Assembly: GCA_014379785.1 (NCBI GenBank)
Contig: JACMLD010000221.1
Coordinates: 1-10,498, forward strand
Source of the DNA: Chitinophagaceae bacterium
Lineage (GTDB): Bacteria > Bacteroidota > Bacteroidia > Chitinophagales > Chitinophagaceae
Direction: 5' to 3'
DNA length: 10,498 bases
This document shows, in pieces, positions 1-7,114 of this stretch. The position numbers and the translations under genes are program-made. The notes below the pieces were generated by a model that was not told the origin of the DNA, searched no databases, and saw only the letters and a list, made by a program, of their open reading frames with translations. Numbering within the stretch: position 1 is the first letter of the stretch; each line of letters opens with the position of its first letter.

Positions 1-1618
1 TGATTTGTATAAACCCAGTGTAGATATATACGGACCCGTCTCAAAAAACATTGCTTTCAGAGTTAACGGAACCTATGAATCCGCAAACAGCTATAGAGAT
101 GTAGTAAGCAGTGAAAGATTTTATGTCAATCCATCTCTTCTTTTCAAACTCGGAAAAAAGACAACTCTTACCGTGCAGGCTGATTATCTGAAGCATGATT
201 TTACTCCTGATTTCGGAATCGGTTCAATAAGTGACACGATTATTACGCCGGTATCAAGAAATACATTTTTCGGCGCTCCATGGCAATATGCCAAAACAAA
301 GCAGGCAACTGCAGGATTTACGTTGAAGCAGGAGATAAATAGCAAATGGACTTTGGCTGTCAATGGCTCTTATCAGAATTACAAACGCGATTATTTTTCT
401 ATAGAGCGTATCCAGGCAGTTTCTAACGGGGACTGGAAAAGACCCCTGGGCCGCAACAACACTGAAGAAAATTATTTTATCGGACAGGTTGACCTCACTG
501 GCAAGTTTACTACTGCAGGCATCGGCCATACTTTACTTGCGGGTGTGGATGCTGACCGCTACCTCACCAAAGCCTATGCATATAGTGTACCTGCAAACTA
601 CGATGTCATAAATCTGCTGGACCCGAACAAGTATACTCCCAGAACAGACATGCCTGTTGCTACGGCGACCAGATTTACTGAAACCCCTATTGTCAGGACT
701 GGCGTTTATTTACAGGATTTAATAAGCATTTCAAAAAAAGTGAAATTACTTGCAGGTGTGCGATGGTCATTGCAGGAAGCAAGAAAAATTGACACGACAA
801 ATCTCGCCACGAAGAATAAAAATACCATTGGCGCCATAAAAACTGATAAGGCATTTTCTCCAAGAGTCGGACTTGTCTACAAGCCTTTGGAAACCACCTC
901 CATTTTTGTGAGTTATGCAAATTCCTTTTCACCAAATACCGGGACAACTGTTTTCGGAACAGCTCTCGAGCCATCCATCATCGACCAGTTTGAAGTTGGA
1001 ATAAAGAATGATTTTCTCAAAGGTGCTTTGTCTGTAAATTTAACGGCATATCGCATTATAAATAATAACCTGGCGCAGACGGCTCAGTTTGGTATTGATG
1101 GTGTTACTCCAAACGCCAATACCGCACTGAAAGAGCTCACGGGTCAGACTACAAGTGATGGTTTTGAACTTGATATCGTAGGCCGTCCGGCAAAGGGTCT
1201 TGACCTGACCGCAGGATACAGTTACAACTATATGCGGTATACCAAGACTCCGGATGCAAAAGGAAATTTCCAGGAAGGCGAGCGACTGGTAAACAATCCA
1301 GCGCATACTGCAAACGCTACCGCTTTTTACAATATCAAAAGATTTAAAGTTGGAGCTACTTTCAATTATGTTGGAAAACGTGACGGTGGGTGGAACAATA
1401 CCAGATACCAGGCTCCGCCTACTCCGCCTAATCGCCGTATTCCTGTGGATGGATTTTCTACAATTGATTTCAGTGCAGGATATACCTACGGAAGAATTTC
1501 ACTGCTTGCAAAAGTTTCAAATATTGGAAATACATATAACTATTATGTACACGAAAATTATAGTGTGAACCCAATTCCGCCACGCCAGGTGGTGGCGAGT
1601 CTTGCGTACAGATTTTAA
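1..1618 (+). CDS. TonB-dependent siderophore-type receptor, C-terminal beta-barrel (5' partial)
   Basis: Outer-membrane receptor that would import a ferric siderophore or similar ligand using TonB energy. The frame is already open at the first base (first complete codon at 2). The TTG at 5 is not a convincing start, because the N-terminal signal peptide, TonB box and plug domain are all missing and must lie upstream. The visible ~538 residues are barrel: many alternating aromatic/polar strands, an early stretch GPVSKNIAFRVNGTYE typical of siderophore receptors just after the plug, the motif AFSPRVGLVYKP and then a strand ending SIFVSYANSFSP, and a repeated-strand C-terminus ending SLAYRF with the terminal Phe used as an outer-membrane assembly signal. 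Family resemblance is to the TonB-siderophore receptor group (FhuA/FpvA-like). The ligand cannot be read from the sequence. The gene ends 74 bp before the convergent ketosynthase gene, with a hairpin terminator between them. Confidence 0.93.
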   Translation, partial: DLYKPSVDIYGPVSKNIAFRVNGTYESANSYRDVVSSERFYVNPSLLFKLGKKTTLTVQADYLKHDFTPDFGIGSISDTIITPVSRNTFFGAPWQYAKTKQATAGFTLKQEINSKWTLAVNGSYQNYKRDYFSIERIQAVSNGDWKRPLGRNNTEENYFIGQVDLTGKFTTAGIGHTLLAGVDADRYLTKAYAYSVPANYDVINLLDPNKYTPRTDMPVATATRFTETPIVRTGVYLQDLISISKKVKLLAGVRWSLQEARKIDTTNLATKNKNTIGAIKTDKAFSPRVGLVYKPLETTSIFVSYANSFSPNTGTTVFGTALEPSIIDQFEVGIKNDFLKGALSVNLTAYRIINNNLAQTAQFGIDGVTPNANTALKELTGQTTSDGFELDIVGRPAKGLDLTAGYSYNYMRYTKTPDAKGNFQEGERLVNNPAHTANATAFYNIKRFKVGATFNYVGKRDGGWNNTRYQAPPTPPNRRIPVDGFSTIDFSAGYTYGRISLLAKVSNIGNTYNYYVHENYSVNPIPPRQVVASLAYRF

Positions 1619-1638
1619 TCGAAAACCTAAGAAAAGAG

Positions 1639-1666
1639 AAGGGTTCGCGCGAGCGGCTCTTTTTTT
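1639..1666 (+). terminator. Hairpin terminator after the TonB-dependent receptor
   Basis: The strand can fold as 1639-1643 with 1657-1661 (AAGGG with CTCTT, one G-T pair), a single bulged T at 1644, then TCGC (1645-1648) with GCGG (1653-1656) around the loop GCGA, a GNRA tetraloop. A run of seven Ts (1660-1666) follows. It begins about 20 bp after the receptor stop codon. The A-rich left side means the reverse strand also gives a hairpin followed by a pyrimidine-rich tail, so it may also serve the convergent ketosynthase gene. No folding energy was computed. Confidence 0.7.
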
Positions 1667-1691
1667 GTGTTGTCCATCTTTGCTTTCAGGG

Positions 1692-2765
1692 TCAGCAGCG
1701 GTAGCAAACGGCGTTTACATTCATACCCGCACCTACGGATGCAAAAAGAATATGATCGCCCGGATTTATTTCATGACCGGCCATCTGGTGTTTTTTTACG
1801 AGGTCATAAAGTGTGGGCACAGTAGCCACTGAACTGTTACCCAGCCAATGGATGCTCATGGGCATAATGCCTTCCTGTGGTGTATCGATACTATATAACT
1901 CAAAAAGTCTTTTTATAATGCCTTCGTCCATCTTTTCATTTGCCTGATGAAGAAAGACTTTTTTCAATTGCCGGATGTCAATGCCGCTCTTATCCAAACA
2001 GTCTTTCATGGCTGCCGGCACAAATTTCATTGCGTACTCATACACCCGTCTTCCCTTCATTTTTATATACCGTACACGGTCGTCACTGTCCGGAGAGTAC
2101 GACTTGCCCATATGGATATAATTCACTTCATCCACTGCATGTGTTTGTACGGATGCGCCGAGAATTCCCGGTCCATCTTCCGAAACCTCCCTGTATTCCA
2201 GTACGACCGCACCCGCTCCATCACTGAATATCATACTGTCGCGGTCATACATGTCTATCACCCGCGAAAGCGTTTCTGTGCCGATCACCAATGCCTTTTT
2301 GGCGATGCCGGCCTTAAAAAATGCATCGGCATGTATAACACCCTGCACCCAACCCGGACAGCCAAACAAAACATCGTAGGCTACACATGAAGGGTTTTTG
2401 ATCCCGAGGCTATGTTTGATCCGGCTCGCCAGCGACGGCACCGCATCCATCTGAATGGTATTCTTGATCACATTGCCGAAGTTGTGCGCTACAATCAGCT
2501 GGTCAATTTCCTCCGCATTCACACCACTGTCGGCGATTGCCAGCCTTGCCGCTTCAGCTCCTAAGTCTGAACTGGTCTGGTCAGCAGTGGCATAACGCCT
2601 TTCAGCGATGCCAGTTATCTGTTTGAATTTTTCGATGATATCCGCAGCAGGATTCAGCAAAAGCTCCTGCTTCTCCGTATAGAATTTATGATCGAAAAAA
2701 TCCTTGTTTGATTGTAAATGAGTCGGAATTGACGAACCTGAACCCGTAATAACTGATCGAAACAT
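1692..2765 (-). CDS. 3-oxoacyl-ACP synthase III (FabH-like ketosynthase)
   Basis: Thiolase-fold condensing enzyme that would join an acyl-CoA starter to malonyl-ACP or a related extender, in the cytoplasm. With the ATG at 2765 it is 357 aa and begins MFRSVITGSGSSIPT, the usual first strand of the family. The triad is intact in this numbering: Cys136 in YDVLFGCPGW, His273 in LHQANEKMDE and Asn310 in GNSSVATVP. The family glycine-rich C-terminus is present (ASVGAGMN). It is longer than a housekeeping FabH (~320 aa), with extra residues before the GIAERR motif and around residues 95-115. It could therefore be a specialised KAS III, for example of the dialkylresorcinol/DarB kind, although no partner genes for that pathway are visible. 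A second ATG at 2777 is possible, and the frame's longest start is a TTG at 2822, which I reject. It lies 93 bp downstream of the SRPBCC gene on the same strand and may be co-transcribed with it. Confidence 0.92.
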   Translation of the reverse strand: MFRSVITGSGSSIPTHLQSNKDFFDHKFYTEKQELLLNPAADIIEKFKQITGIAERRYATADQTSSDLGAEAARLAIADSGVNAEEIDQLIVAHNFGNVIKNTIQMDAVPSLASRIKHSLGIKNPSCVAYDVLFGCPGWVQGVIHADAFFKAGIAKKALVIGTETLSRVIDMYDRDSMIFSDGAGAVVLEYREVSEDGPGILGASVQTHAVDEVNYIHMGKSYSPDSDDRVRYIKMKGRRVYEYAMKFVPAAMKDCLDKSGIDIRQLKKVFLHQANEKMDEGIIKRLFELYSIDTPQEGIMPMSIHWLGNSSVATVPTLYDLVKKHQMAGHEINPGDHILFASVGAGMNVNAVCYRC

Positions 2766-2785
2766 AGATTGCTGCATATGATAAG

Positions 2786-2799
2786 CAGGAAAATTCCTG
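2786..2799. promoter_or_regulatory. Inverted repeat in the leader of the ketosynthase gene
   Basis: CAGGAAAATTCCTG has 6-bp arms around an AA spacer. It sits 20 bp upstream of the preferred start (2765) and just downstream of a weak -7-like box on the reverse strand (TATCTTTA, 2802-2809, one mismatch to TAnnTTTG). That position would suit a repressor site or a small leader hairpin. No clear -33 TTG is present at the usual distance, so the promoter assignment is weak. Confidence 0.3.
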
Positions 2800-2858
2800 T
2801 GTAAAGATAATTCATATACCAATCATATGCCAGTCCACCCCGCCAATGCGAACGATCG

Positions 2859-3296
2859 TTAATTCTCAGCCAGTGTTTTGATTTTCGCCAATGCCCGATC
2901 CCATGACGCTGACATCTTATCAAAATTCTCTTCGTCCATATCAGACTCTATGTACAACTCAGTATTACCACCCTTTGAAGTCAGCCGGTAATTCTCATGC
3001 ATACCTACTACAGCGTCAGCCCATGGACTGTCAGTGTCTGGTTTTCCATCCTTTAATATGCTATCATACCCGATAGATAAATATTCATTCGGCACAAGCT
3101 GTTCAATCTTTCCACCAATACCCGATCCTGATTCATCCTTAAATTCAATCCTGCTTCCCTGTTTCCAATCAGACTCGGCTTTTGTGCCGTTACTGAATTC
3201 GGCAAACCACTGCTGGTTAAATTGGTCCTCTGTCAGAACAGGCCAGATTTTGTCTGCACCGGCAGCAATATCAATTGTTTTCTTAATCATTTTCAT
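2859..3296 (-). CDS. SRPBCC-domain protein (AHSA1-like)
   Basis: Small soluble protein of 145 aa with the START/Bet v1-like helix-grip fold of the SRPBCC superfamily, a hydrophobic-pocket scaffold. It opens with MKMIKKTIDIAAGADKIWPV, the first strand and helix of the family. A QWFAEF segment near residue 30 follows, then strands rich in alternating hydrophobics, and a C-terminal helix (DKMSASWDRALAKIKTLAEN) typical of AHSA1 proteins. I chose the ATG at 3296, or the ATG two codons later. Upstream extension of the frame runs through the promoter and divergent-regulator region and adds a non-conserved segment. The ligand or reaction is unknown, and members of this family are rarely characterised. 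It is head-to-head with a GlxA-type regulator and upstream of a KAS III gene, so it may be regulated with both. Confidence 0.85.
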   Translation of the reverse strand: MKMIKKTIDIAAGADKIWPVLTEDQFNQQWFAEFSNGTKAESDWKQGSRIEFKDESGSGIGGKIEQLVPNEYLSIGYDSILKDGKPDTDSPWADAVVGMHENYRLTSKGGNTELYIESDMDEENFDKMSASWDRALAKIKTLAEN

Positions 3297-3325
3297 AAAA
3301 AAAGTTTTGGTGAATGATGGTATGA

Positions 3326-3333
3326 CAAAGCTA
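3326..3333 (-). promoter_or_regulatory. Bacteroidota-type -7 promoter box for the SRPBCC gene
   Basis: On the reverse strand the bases read TAGCTTTG, an exact match to the Bacteroidota -7 consensus TAnnTTTG. It lies 29 bp upstream of the ATG at 3296, which implies a leader of roughly 20 nt. A clean -33 TTG is not visible; that position falls in a T/C-rich stretch. The leader is A/T-rich (AAAACTTTTTTT before the ATG), which fits translation start without a Shine-Dalgarno sequence in this phylum. Confidence 0.55.
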
Positions 3334-3396
3334 AATGGAATGGGGAAAAAAACCCGGGGGTTTTCACGGCAATTTGAGGTGTTAAATGCGACATTA

Positions 3397-3408
3397 ATGT
3401 TGCAACAT
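3397..3408. promoter_or_regulatory. Perfect 12-bp palindrome, candidate operator between divergent genes
   Basis: ATGTTGCAACAT is a perfect inverted repeat with no spacer. It lies 45 bp upstream of the GlxA-type regulator start (3454) and 63 bp upstream of the -7 box of the divergent SRPBCC gene. The 157 bp between the two start codons hold no other gene. A regulator controlling both itself and its neighbour would be expected to bind about here, although AraC-family sites are more often direct repeats. An ATG inside the palindrome (3397) is in frame with the regulator, but the family N-terminus starts at 3454. Confidence 0.4.
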
Positions 3409-3453
3409 CCCAAATCATTGTCCTGCTTTCTACATTTTCTATACTTTTATCGG

Positions 3454-4431
3454 ATGAAGCATATATCCATTTTGATACCAAAGAGTGGCATTCTCGGCAG
3501 CATCGAAGGCCCCAGGCAATTGTTTACACAGGTAAATGAATTTTTCAAAATGAAGGGCGAAGAACCGATTTTTCAGATACAACTGGTTGGACTGACAAAA
3601 GAAACACCCATCAGCGGAGGTCTGTTTACCGTTCACAGCGATGTATTGCTCAATGATGTCAGAAAAACAGATCTCGTGATCGTCCCTGCGGTTGACGGCG
3701 ACCTCCGCGAGTCGCTGGAAAAAAACAAAGATTTTATACCGTGGATAAAACAGAAATACAGTGAGGGTTCGGAAATCGCGAGCCTCTGCATGGGCGCATT
3801 CATTCTGGCCTCCACCGGACTGATGGACGGAAAAAAATGTGCAACACACTGGATGGCGGCAAATCATTTCAGAGAAATGTTTCCTGAAGTTGTACTAATA
3901 GCCGAGAAAGTGATCACCGATGAAAAAGGGCTGTACACCAGCGGCGGCGCCTATTCTTACCTGAACCTGGTCCTTTACCTCATTGAAAAATATGTAGGGC
4001 GCGACATGGCCATCCGCTGCGCAAAAGTTTTTGCAATCGAACTCGACCGCGAAAGTCAGTCGCCGTTTATTATTTTCCAGGGACAAAAAGAACATGGCGA
4101 CGAGCACATCAAAAAAGCACAGGACTTTATCGAGAAAAACTTTTCAGAAAAAATTACGGTGGACCAGCTCGCATCCATGCTGACCATCGGTCGCCGCAAC
4201 CTGGAAAGACGTTTCAAAAAAGCCACTTTCAATACCGTCATCGAATATATCCAGCGTGTGAAAATTGAGGCTGCCAAAATGAGCCTGGAACTTTCGCGCG
4301 AAAACGTCAATGAAGTCATGTACAATGTAGGATACACCGATACCAAGGCATTCCGCACCACCTTTAAAAAAATCACCGGACTTTCGCCTATCGAGTACAG
4401 AAATAAATATAGCCGGATGATGGCTTCGTAA
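3454..4431 (+). CDS. GlxA-family transcriptional regulator (DJ-1/PfpI-like domain plus AraC HTH)
   Basis: Cytoplasmic DNA-binding regulator of 325 aa, the normal length for the family. Residues 1-190 form a DJ-1/PfpI (class I glutamine amidotransferase-like) sensor domain. It opens MKHISILIPKSG, contains the strand TDLVIVPAVDGD (72-83), and carries Cys112 in IASLCMGAFILAS at the nucleophile-elbow position, followed by ATHW (130-133). Residues 215-320 are an AraC-type double helix-turn-helix: ITVDQLASMLTIGRRNLERRFKK (helices 1-3), then NEVMYNVGYTDTKAFRTTFKKITGLSPIEYR, which matches the AraC signature of the second HTH. In this family the first domain is thought to sense a small molecule rather than catalyse. 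The ATG at 3454 fits the family start, because the longer frame upstream runs antisense through the neighbouring gene. Its divergent neighbour, and possibly the KAS III behind that, are the likely targets. Confidence 0.94.
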   Translation: MKHISILIPKSGILGSIEGPRQLFTQVNEFFKMKGEEPIFQIQLVGLTKETPISGGLFTVHSDVLLNDVRKTDLVIVPAVDGDLRESLEKNKDFIPWIKQKYSEGSEIASLCMGAFILASTGLMDGKKCATHWMAANHFREMFPEVVLIAEKVITDEKGLYTSGGAYSYLNLVLYLIEKYVGRDMAIRCAKVFAIELDRESQSPFIIFQGQKEHGDEHIKKAQDFIEKNFSEKITVDQLASMLTIGRRNLERRFKKATFNTVIEYIQRVKIEAAKMSLELSRENVNEVMYNVGYTDTKAFRTTFKKITGLSPIEYRNKYSRMMAS

Positions 4432-4441
4432 ACCTGTTCTT

Positions 4442-6046
4442 CTAATTCTTCAAAATAGTAAACTCAACCCTTCTGTTCAACTGACGATTCTCATCAGTAT
4501 CATTCGGCGCCACGGGCTTGGTCTCACCATATCCCTGCGACACTATCCGCGAAGCAGCAATGCCCTTCGACAAAATATACTCGCGGACCGACTTCGCCCT
4601 GTTGTCACTCAGCTTGATATTATACTCGTCCGAACCACGGTTATCAGTATGCGCACTCATCTCGATTTCAATCGCAGGATTTTCCTTCAGCAACACCACC
4701 ACACGGTCAAGTTCAACAAACGACTCAGACCTCAAATCCCATTTGTCAAAATCAAAAAAGACATTGTTCAACCGCACCACCTGCCCAATCTCAATCGGTG
4801 CCAGGTACAAATCCTTGTGAATTTCTTTATAGCCCACCTTCACCAGTGAATCAAGATTTAGATTCTCCGAAATAGCGAAAAACTTATCTGCAGTAGCCCT
4901 GATGCTGTAATTCTTATCATAAGGAAGCACAATCTTAAACGATCCGTCCATCGCACTCGAAACCGCATTGCCCACTTCTGTTCCATCGGGCAAAGTCTCA
5001 TAAATGAGATTCGCACTCAAAGGCTCTTTGGTTTTTAAATTATACACGTTGCCACTCACCATCAACACCGGATCCGGTTTCTCCTGCTCCAGCAACTTCA
5101 CTCTTACAATATCACTCTGTCCATATCCATTCAGACTCGTTGTGAGATAGGCATACTCACCACCCGCATCCAGCGTAAAAAATGCATCCCAGTCAGGCGT
5201 GTTGATCGGACTACCCAGGTTAACTGGATCACTCCATTTCTGCCAGGTCTTATCAAGTCGCTTGGTCATGTAAATATCATTGTCCCCCAATCCACCCGGA
5301 CGATTGCTGCTGAAATACATGGTCACCCCATCAGAAGCGATATATGGAGTCATCTCATCATAACCCGGTACATTGATTTTCTTACCGAGACTTTTCGGCT
5401 CTGTCCAATACCCCTCGGGTGTAAGAAAACACACATAAATATCATTGTCAAATCCACCTTCCTCGGGCGTCATATAAAGCAACAGTGTTTTTCCATCATG
5501 CGCCATCGTGGCACCTGATTGACGACCGCGGTCATATTTGTGGTAATTCTTTATCACCAGCATATCGGGTTCGCTCCACCTGCCATTTTTCTTAAGCGAA
5601 CAAAGACTGACACCCTTGCCGAGATACGCGCCCTCGTTGAAAGCACCGCGGATCAAAATGCGATTGTTATCAGGAGATATCCAGTAAACAGCATTGTATT
5701 GTGAAGTATTCAATGGATAAGACAAATGCCTTGCCTCGCTCCATACCCCCGCAGTGTCACGCTCAGAATACCAGATATCCTGGCTGTTGGGCACCGAATT
5801 GTATTTTGTATTCGCAGGATGACTTTCACATATAAAAAACAAAATATTTCCGTCCGCAGAAATCGTGGGTCTCAATTCAGGAAGATCTGAATTGATGTTT
5901 TCGCCCAGGTTTTCGATTTTGAGAATTGTGCTCGCAGTAATGATATTATCCTTCTGGGCTACCAGCCGGATACTGTCATTTTTTGGTTGGGCATAGGCCA
6001 GGTTCAGACAGGCGCACAGGATGAAAAAACAGGTCAGGTTTTTCAC
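4442..6046 (-). CDS. Secreted OmpA-family protein with PD40-type propeller and CRD-like domain
   Basis: Envelope protein of 534 aa that would anchor an exported propeller to peptidoglycan. A signal peptide (residues 1-19, cleavage after AYA before Gln20) starts it. Residues ~55-318 hold WD40-like/PD40 repeats with recurring units such as LRPTISADGNILFF, MTPYIASDGVTMYFSSNRPGG (231-251, the clearest copy) and GQSDIVRVKL. Residues ~328-415 are a carboxypeptidase-regulatory-like beta sandwich (VSGNVYNLKTKEPL). Residues ~425-534 are OmpA_C: FFDFDKWDLRSES, HTDNRGS with Asp468, and LSDNRAKSV with Arg483, the two residues that contact diaminopimelate in OmpA. The start codon is GTG; an in-frame TAG a short way upstream (before 6080) rules out a longer form. 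This order resembles the T9SS protein PorE, but the N-terminal TPR region and a normal lipobox are absent, so a generic OmpA-type anchor is also possible. The stop is 10 bp from the convergent regulator stop. Confidence 0.93.
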   Translation of the reverse strand: MKNLTCFFILCACLNLAYAQPKNDSIRLVAQKDNIITASTILKIENLGENINSDLPELRPTISADGNILFFICESHPANTKYNSVPNSQDIWYSERDTAGVWSEARHLSYPLNTSQYNAVYWISPDNNRILIRGAFNEGAYLGKGVSLCSLKKNGRWSEPDMLVIKNYHKYDRGRQSGATMAHDGKTLLLYMTPEEGGFDNDIYVCFLTPEGYWTEPKSLGKKINVPGYDEMTPYIASDGVTMYFSSNRPGGLGDNDIYMTKRLDKTWQKWSDPVNLGSPINTPDWDAFFTLDAGGEYAYLTTSLNGYGQSDIVRVKLLEQEKPDPVLMVSGNVYNLKTKEPLSANLIYETLPDGTEVGNAVSSAMDGSFKIVLPYDKNYSIRATADKFFAISENLNLDSLVKVGYKEIHKDLYLAPIEIGQVVRLNNVFFDFDKWDLRSESFVELDRVVVLLKENPAIEIEMSAHTDNRGSDEYNIKLSDNRAKSVREYILSKGIAASRIVSQGYGETKPVAPNDTDENRQLNRRVEFTILKN

Positions 6047-6136
6047 GAGATTGGATTTAGTCTTCCTATAACGTAAAAATTGATCCTATAATACAGTTCT
6101 TGCAAACCTTTTTTAGCCGATTTTGTCATTATAGAC

Positions 6137-7114
6137 ATGAAAATCCCCTTATCCGTCCTCGATCTCGCAGTAATATTAGAAGGAAAAACCGCTGCCAACT
6201 CCTTTGCAGGCAGCCTCGATCTGGCCAGAAAAATCGAAAAATTAGGCTACAACCGCTACTGGCTGGCAGAACACCACAATATGGAAAGCATTGCCAGCTC
6301 GGCAACGGCAGTACTGATAGGTTATATCGCTGGGGGGACCAGCACTATCCGGGTAGGCTCAGGCGGCATCATGCTTCCGAACCATGCTCCGCTGATTGTA
6401 GCAGAGCAATTCGGCACGCTTGCCTCCTTATATCCCGGAAGAATAGACCTCGGACTTGGACGGGCACCCGGTACGGACCAGCTCACTGCCATGGCACTCC
6501 GCCGGAACAGAATGGAAACGGTAGCCGACTTCCCGGAAGACATCAGACAGCTGCAGACATTTTTTTCTGTAGAAAACAAACTAAGCAAAGTGAGAGCCAT
6601 ACCCGGAGAAGGAAGCGATGTGCCCATATGGATTCTCGGCTCCAGCACCGACAGCGCAAGACTGGCCGCATTTCTCGGATTGCCTTATGCCTTCGCTTCG
6701 CATTTCGCACCCACGCATTTTACAAATGCGATCAGACTATACAGACAGAATTTTAAACCTTCGGAAAGACTGCAGCAGCCATACGTTATGGCCTGCGTAA
6801 ATGTGGTGGCATCAGAAACTGAGCAGGAGGCGCAGAAAATCTCCACATCGTTTTTGCAACTCGCCACCGGCATCGTTAGAGGAAAAACAAAGCCACTGCC
6901 TGCCCCGGTGGAATCCATGAATGATATTTGGAACGATTTTGAAGAGATGGCCGTGAAAAATATGATGGCCTATACATTCGTCGGTGAACACACACGTGTC
7001 AAGAAAGAACTCAATGCTTTCGTCGACGAACACAGCATCGATGAACTGATGGTAGTGTCGCATATTTTTGATCACAAAGCAAGGGTACGATCTTATGAAT
7101 TGCTAACGCAATAA
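6137..7114 (+). CDS. Luciferase-like (LLM class) flavin-dependent oxidoreductase, group 1, YhbW-type
   Basis: Cytoplasmic TIM-barrel enzyme that uses reduced flavin (FMN) and oxygen to oxidise an unknown small substrate. It is 325 aa, the normal length of the group-1 luciferase-family oxidoreductases that include E. coli YhbW. Seen in order: MKIPLSVLDLAVI (strand 1), ARKIEKLGYNRYWLAEHHNM (29-49) with the family AEHH motif, IRVGSGGIMLPNHAPLIVAEQFGTLASLYPGRIDLGLGRAPGTD (71-114, the most conserved block), PIWILGSSTDSARLAAFLGLPYAFASHF (163-190) with the flavin-phosphate-site GSS, and IDELMVVSHIFDH near the end. The ATG at 6137 matches the family start. It is divergent from the OmpA-family gene over 90 bp that show only weak promoter-like elements. 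Its TAA stop touches the stop of the convergent WG-repeat gene. The natural substrate cannot be inferred. Confidence 0.94.
   Translation: MKIPLSVLDLAVILEGKTAANSFAGSLDLARKIEKLGYNRYWLAEHHNMESIASSATAVLIGYIAGGTSTIRVGSGGIMLPNHAPLIVAEQFGTLASLYPGRIDLGLGRAPGTDQLTAMALRRNRMETVADFPEDIRQLQTFFSVENKLSKVRAIPGEGSDVPIWILGSSTDSARLAAFLGLPYAFASHFAPTHFTNAIRLYRQNFKPSERLQQPYVMACVNVVASETEQEAQKISTSFLQLATGIVRGKTKPLPAPVESMNDIWNDFEEMAVKNMMAYTFVGEHTRVKKELNAFVDEHSIDELMVVSHIFDHKARVRSYELLTQ

Noticed and set aside
1947..2390. 147-aa forward frame inside the ketosynthase gene
   Set aside because: It is antisense to a clearly conserved enzyme and shows no domain pattern.
2766..2822. Longer ketosynthase start at 2822
   Set aside because: The codon is TTG, and the added residues precede the conserved first strand of the family.
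3441..3450. -7 box for the GlxA-type regulator (TACTTTTA)
   Set aside because: It lies only 4-5 bp from the start codon and differs from consensus, so it is not supported as a promoter.
3034..3453. N-terminal extension of the GlxA-type regulator frame by 140 codons
   Set aside because: The extension lies antisense to the SRPBCC gene and its promoter. The family N-terminus (MKHISILIPKSG) starts at 3454.
3439..3867. 142-aa reverse frame inside the regulator gene
   Set aside because: Antisense shadow of the DJ-1-like domain. Composition rich in Cys, Phe and His with no recognisable motif.
6000..6046. Lipobox (LCAC) in the OmpA-family protein
   Set aside because: Cys at -2 is atypical and a good signal peptidase I site (AYA before Gln20) follows, so a secreted form is preferred.
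6100..6756. 218-aa forward frame overlapping the flavin oxidoreductase in another frame
   Set aside because: It is Arg/His/Gln-rich out-of-frame translation of a well-conserved enzyme.
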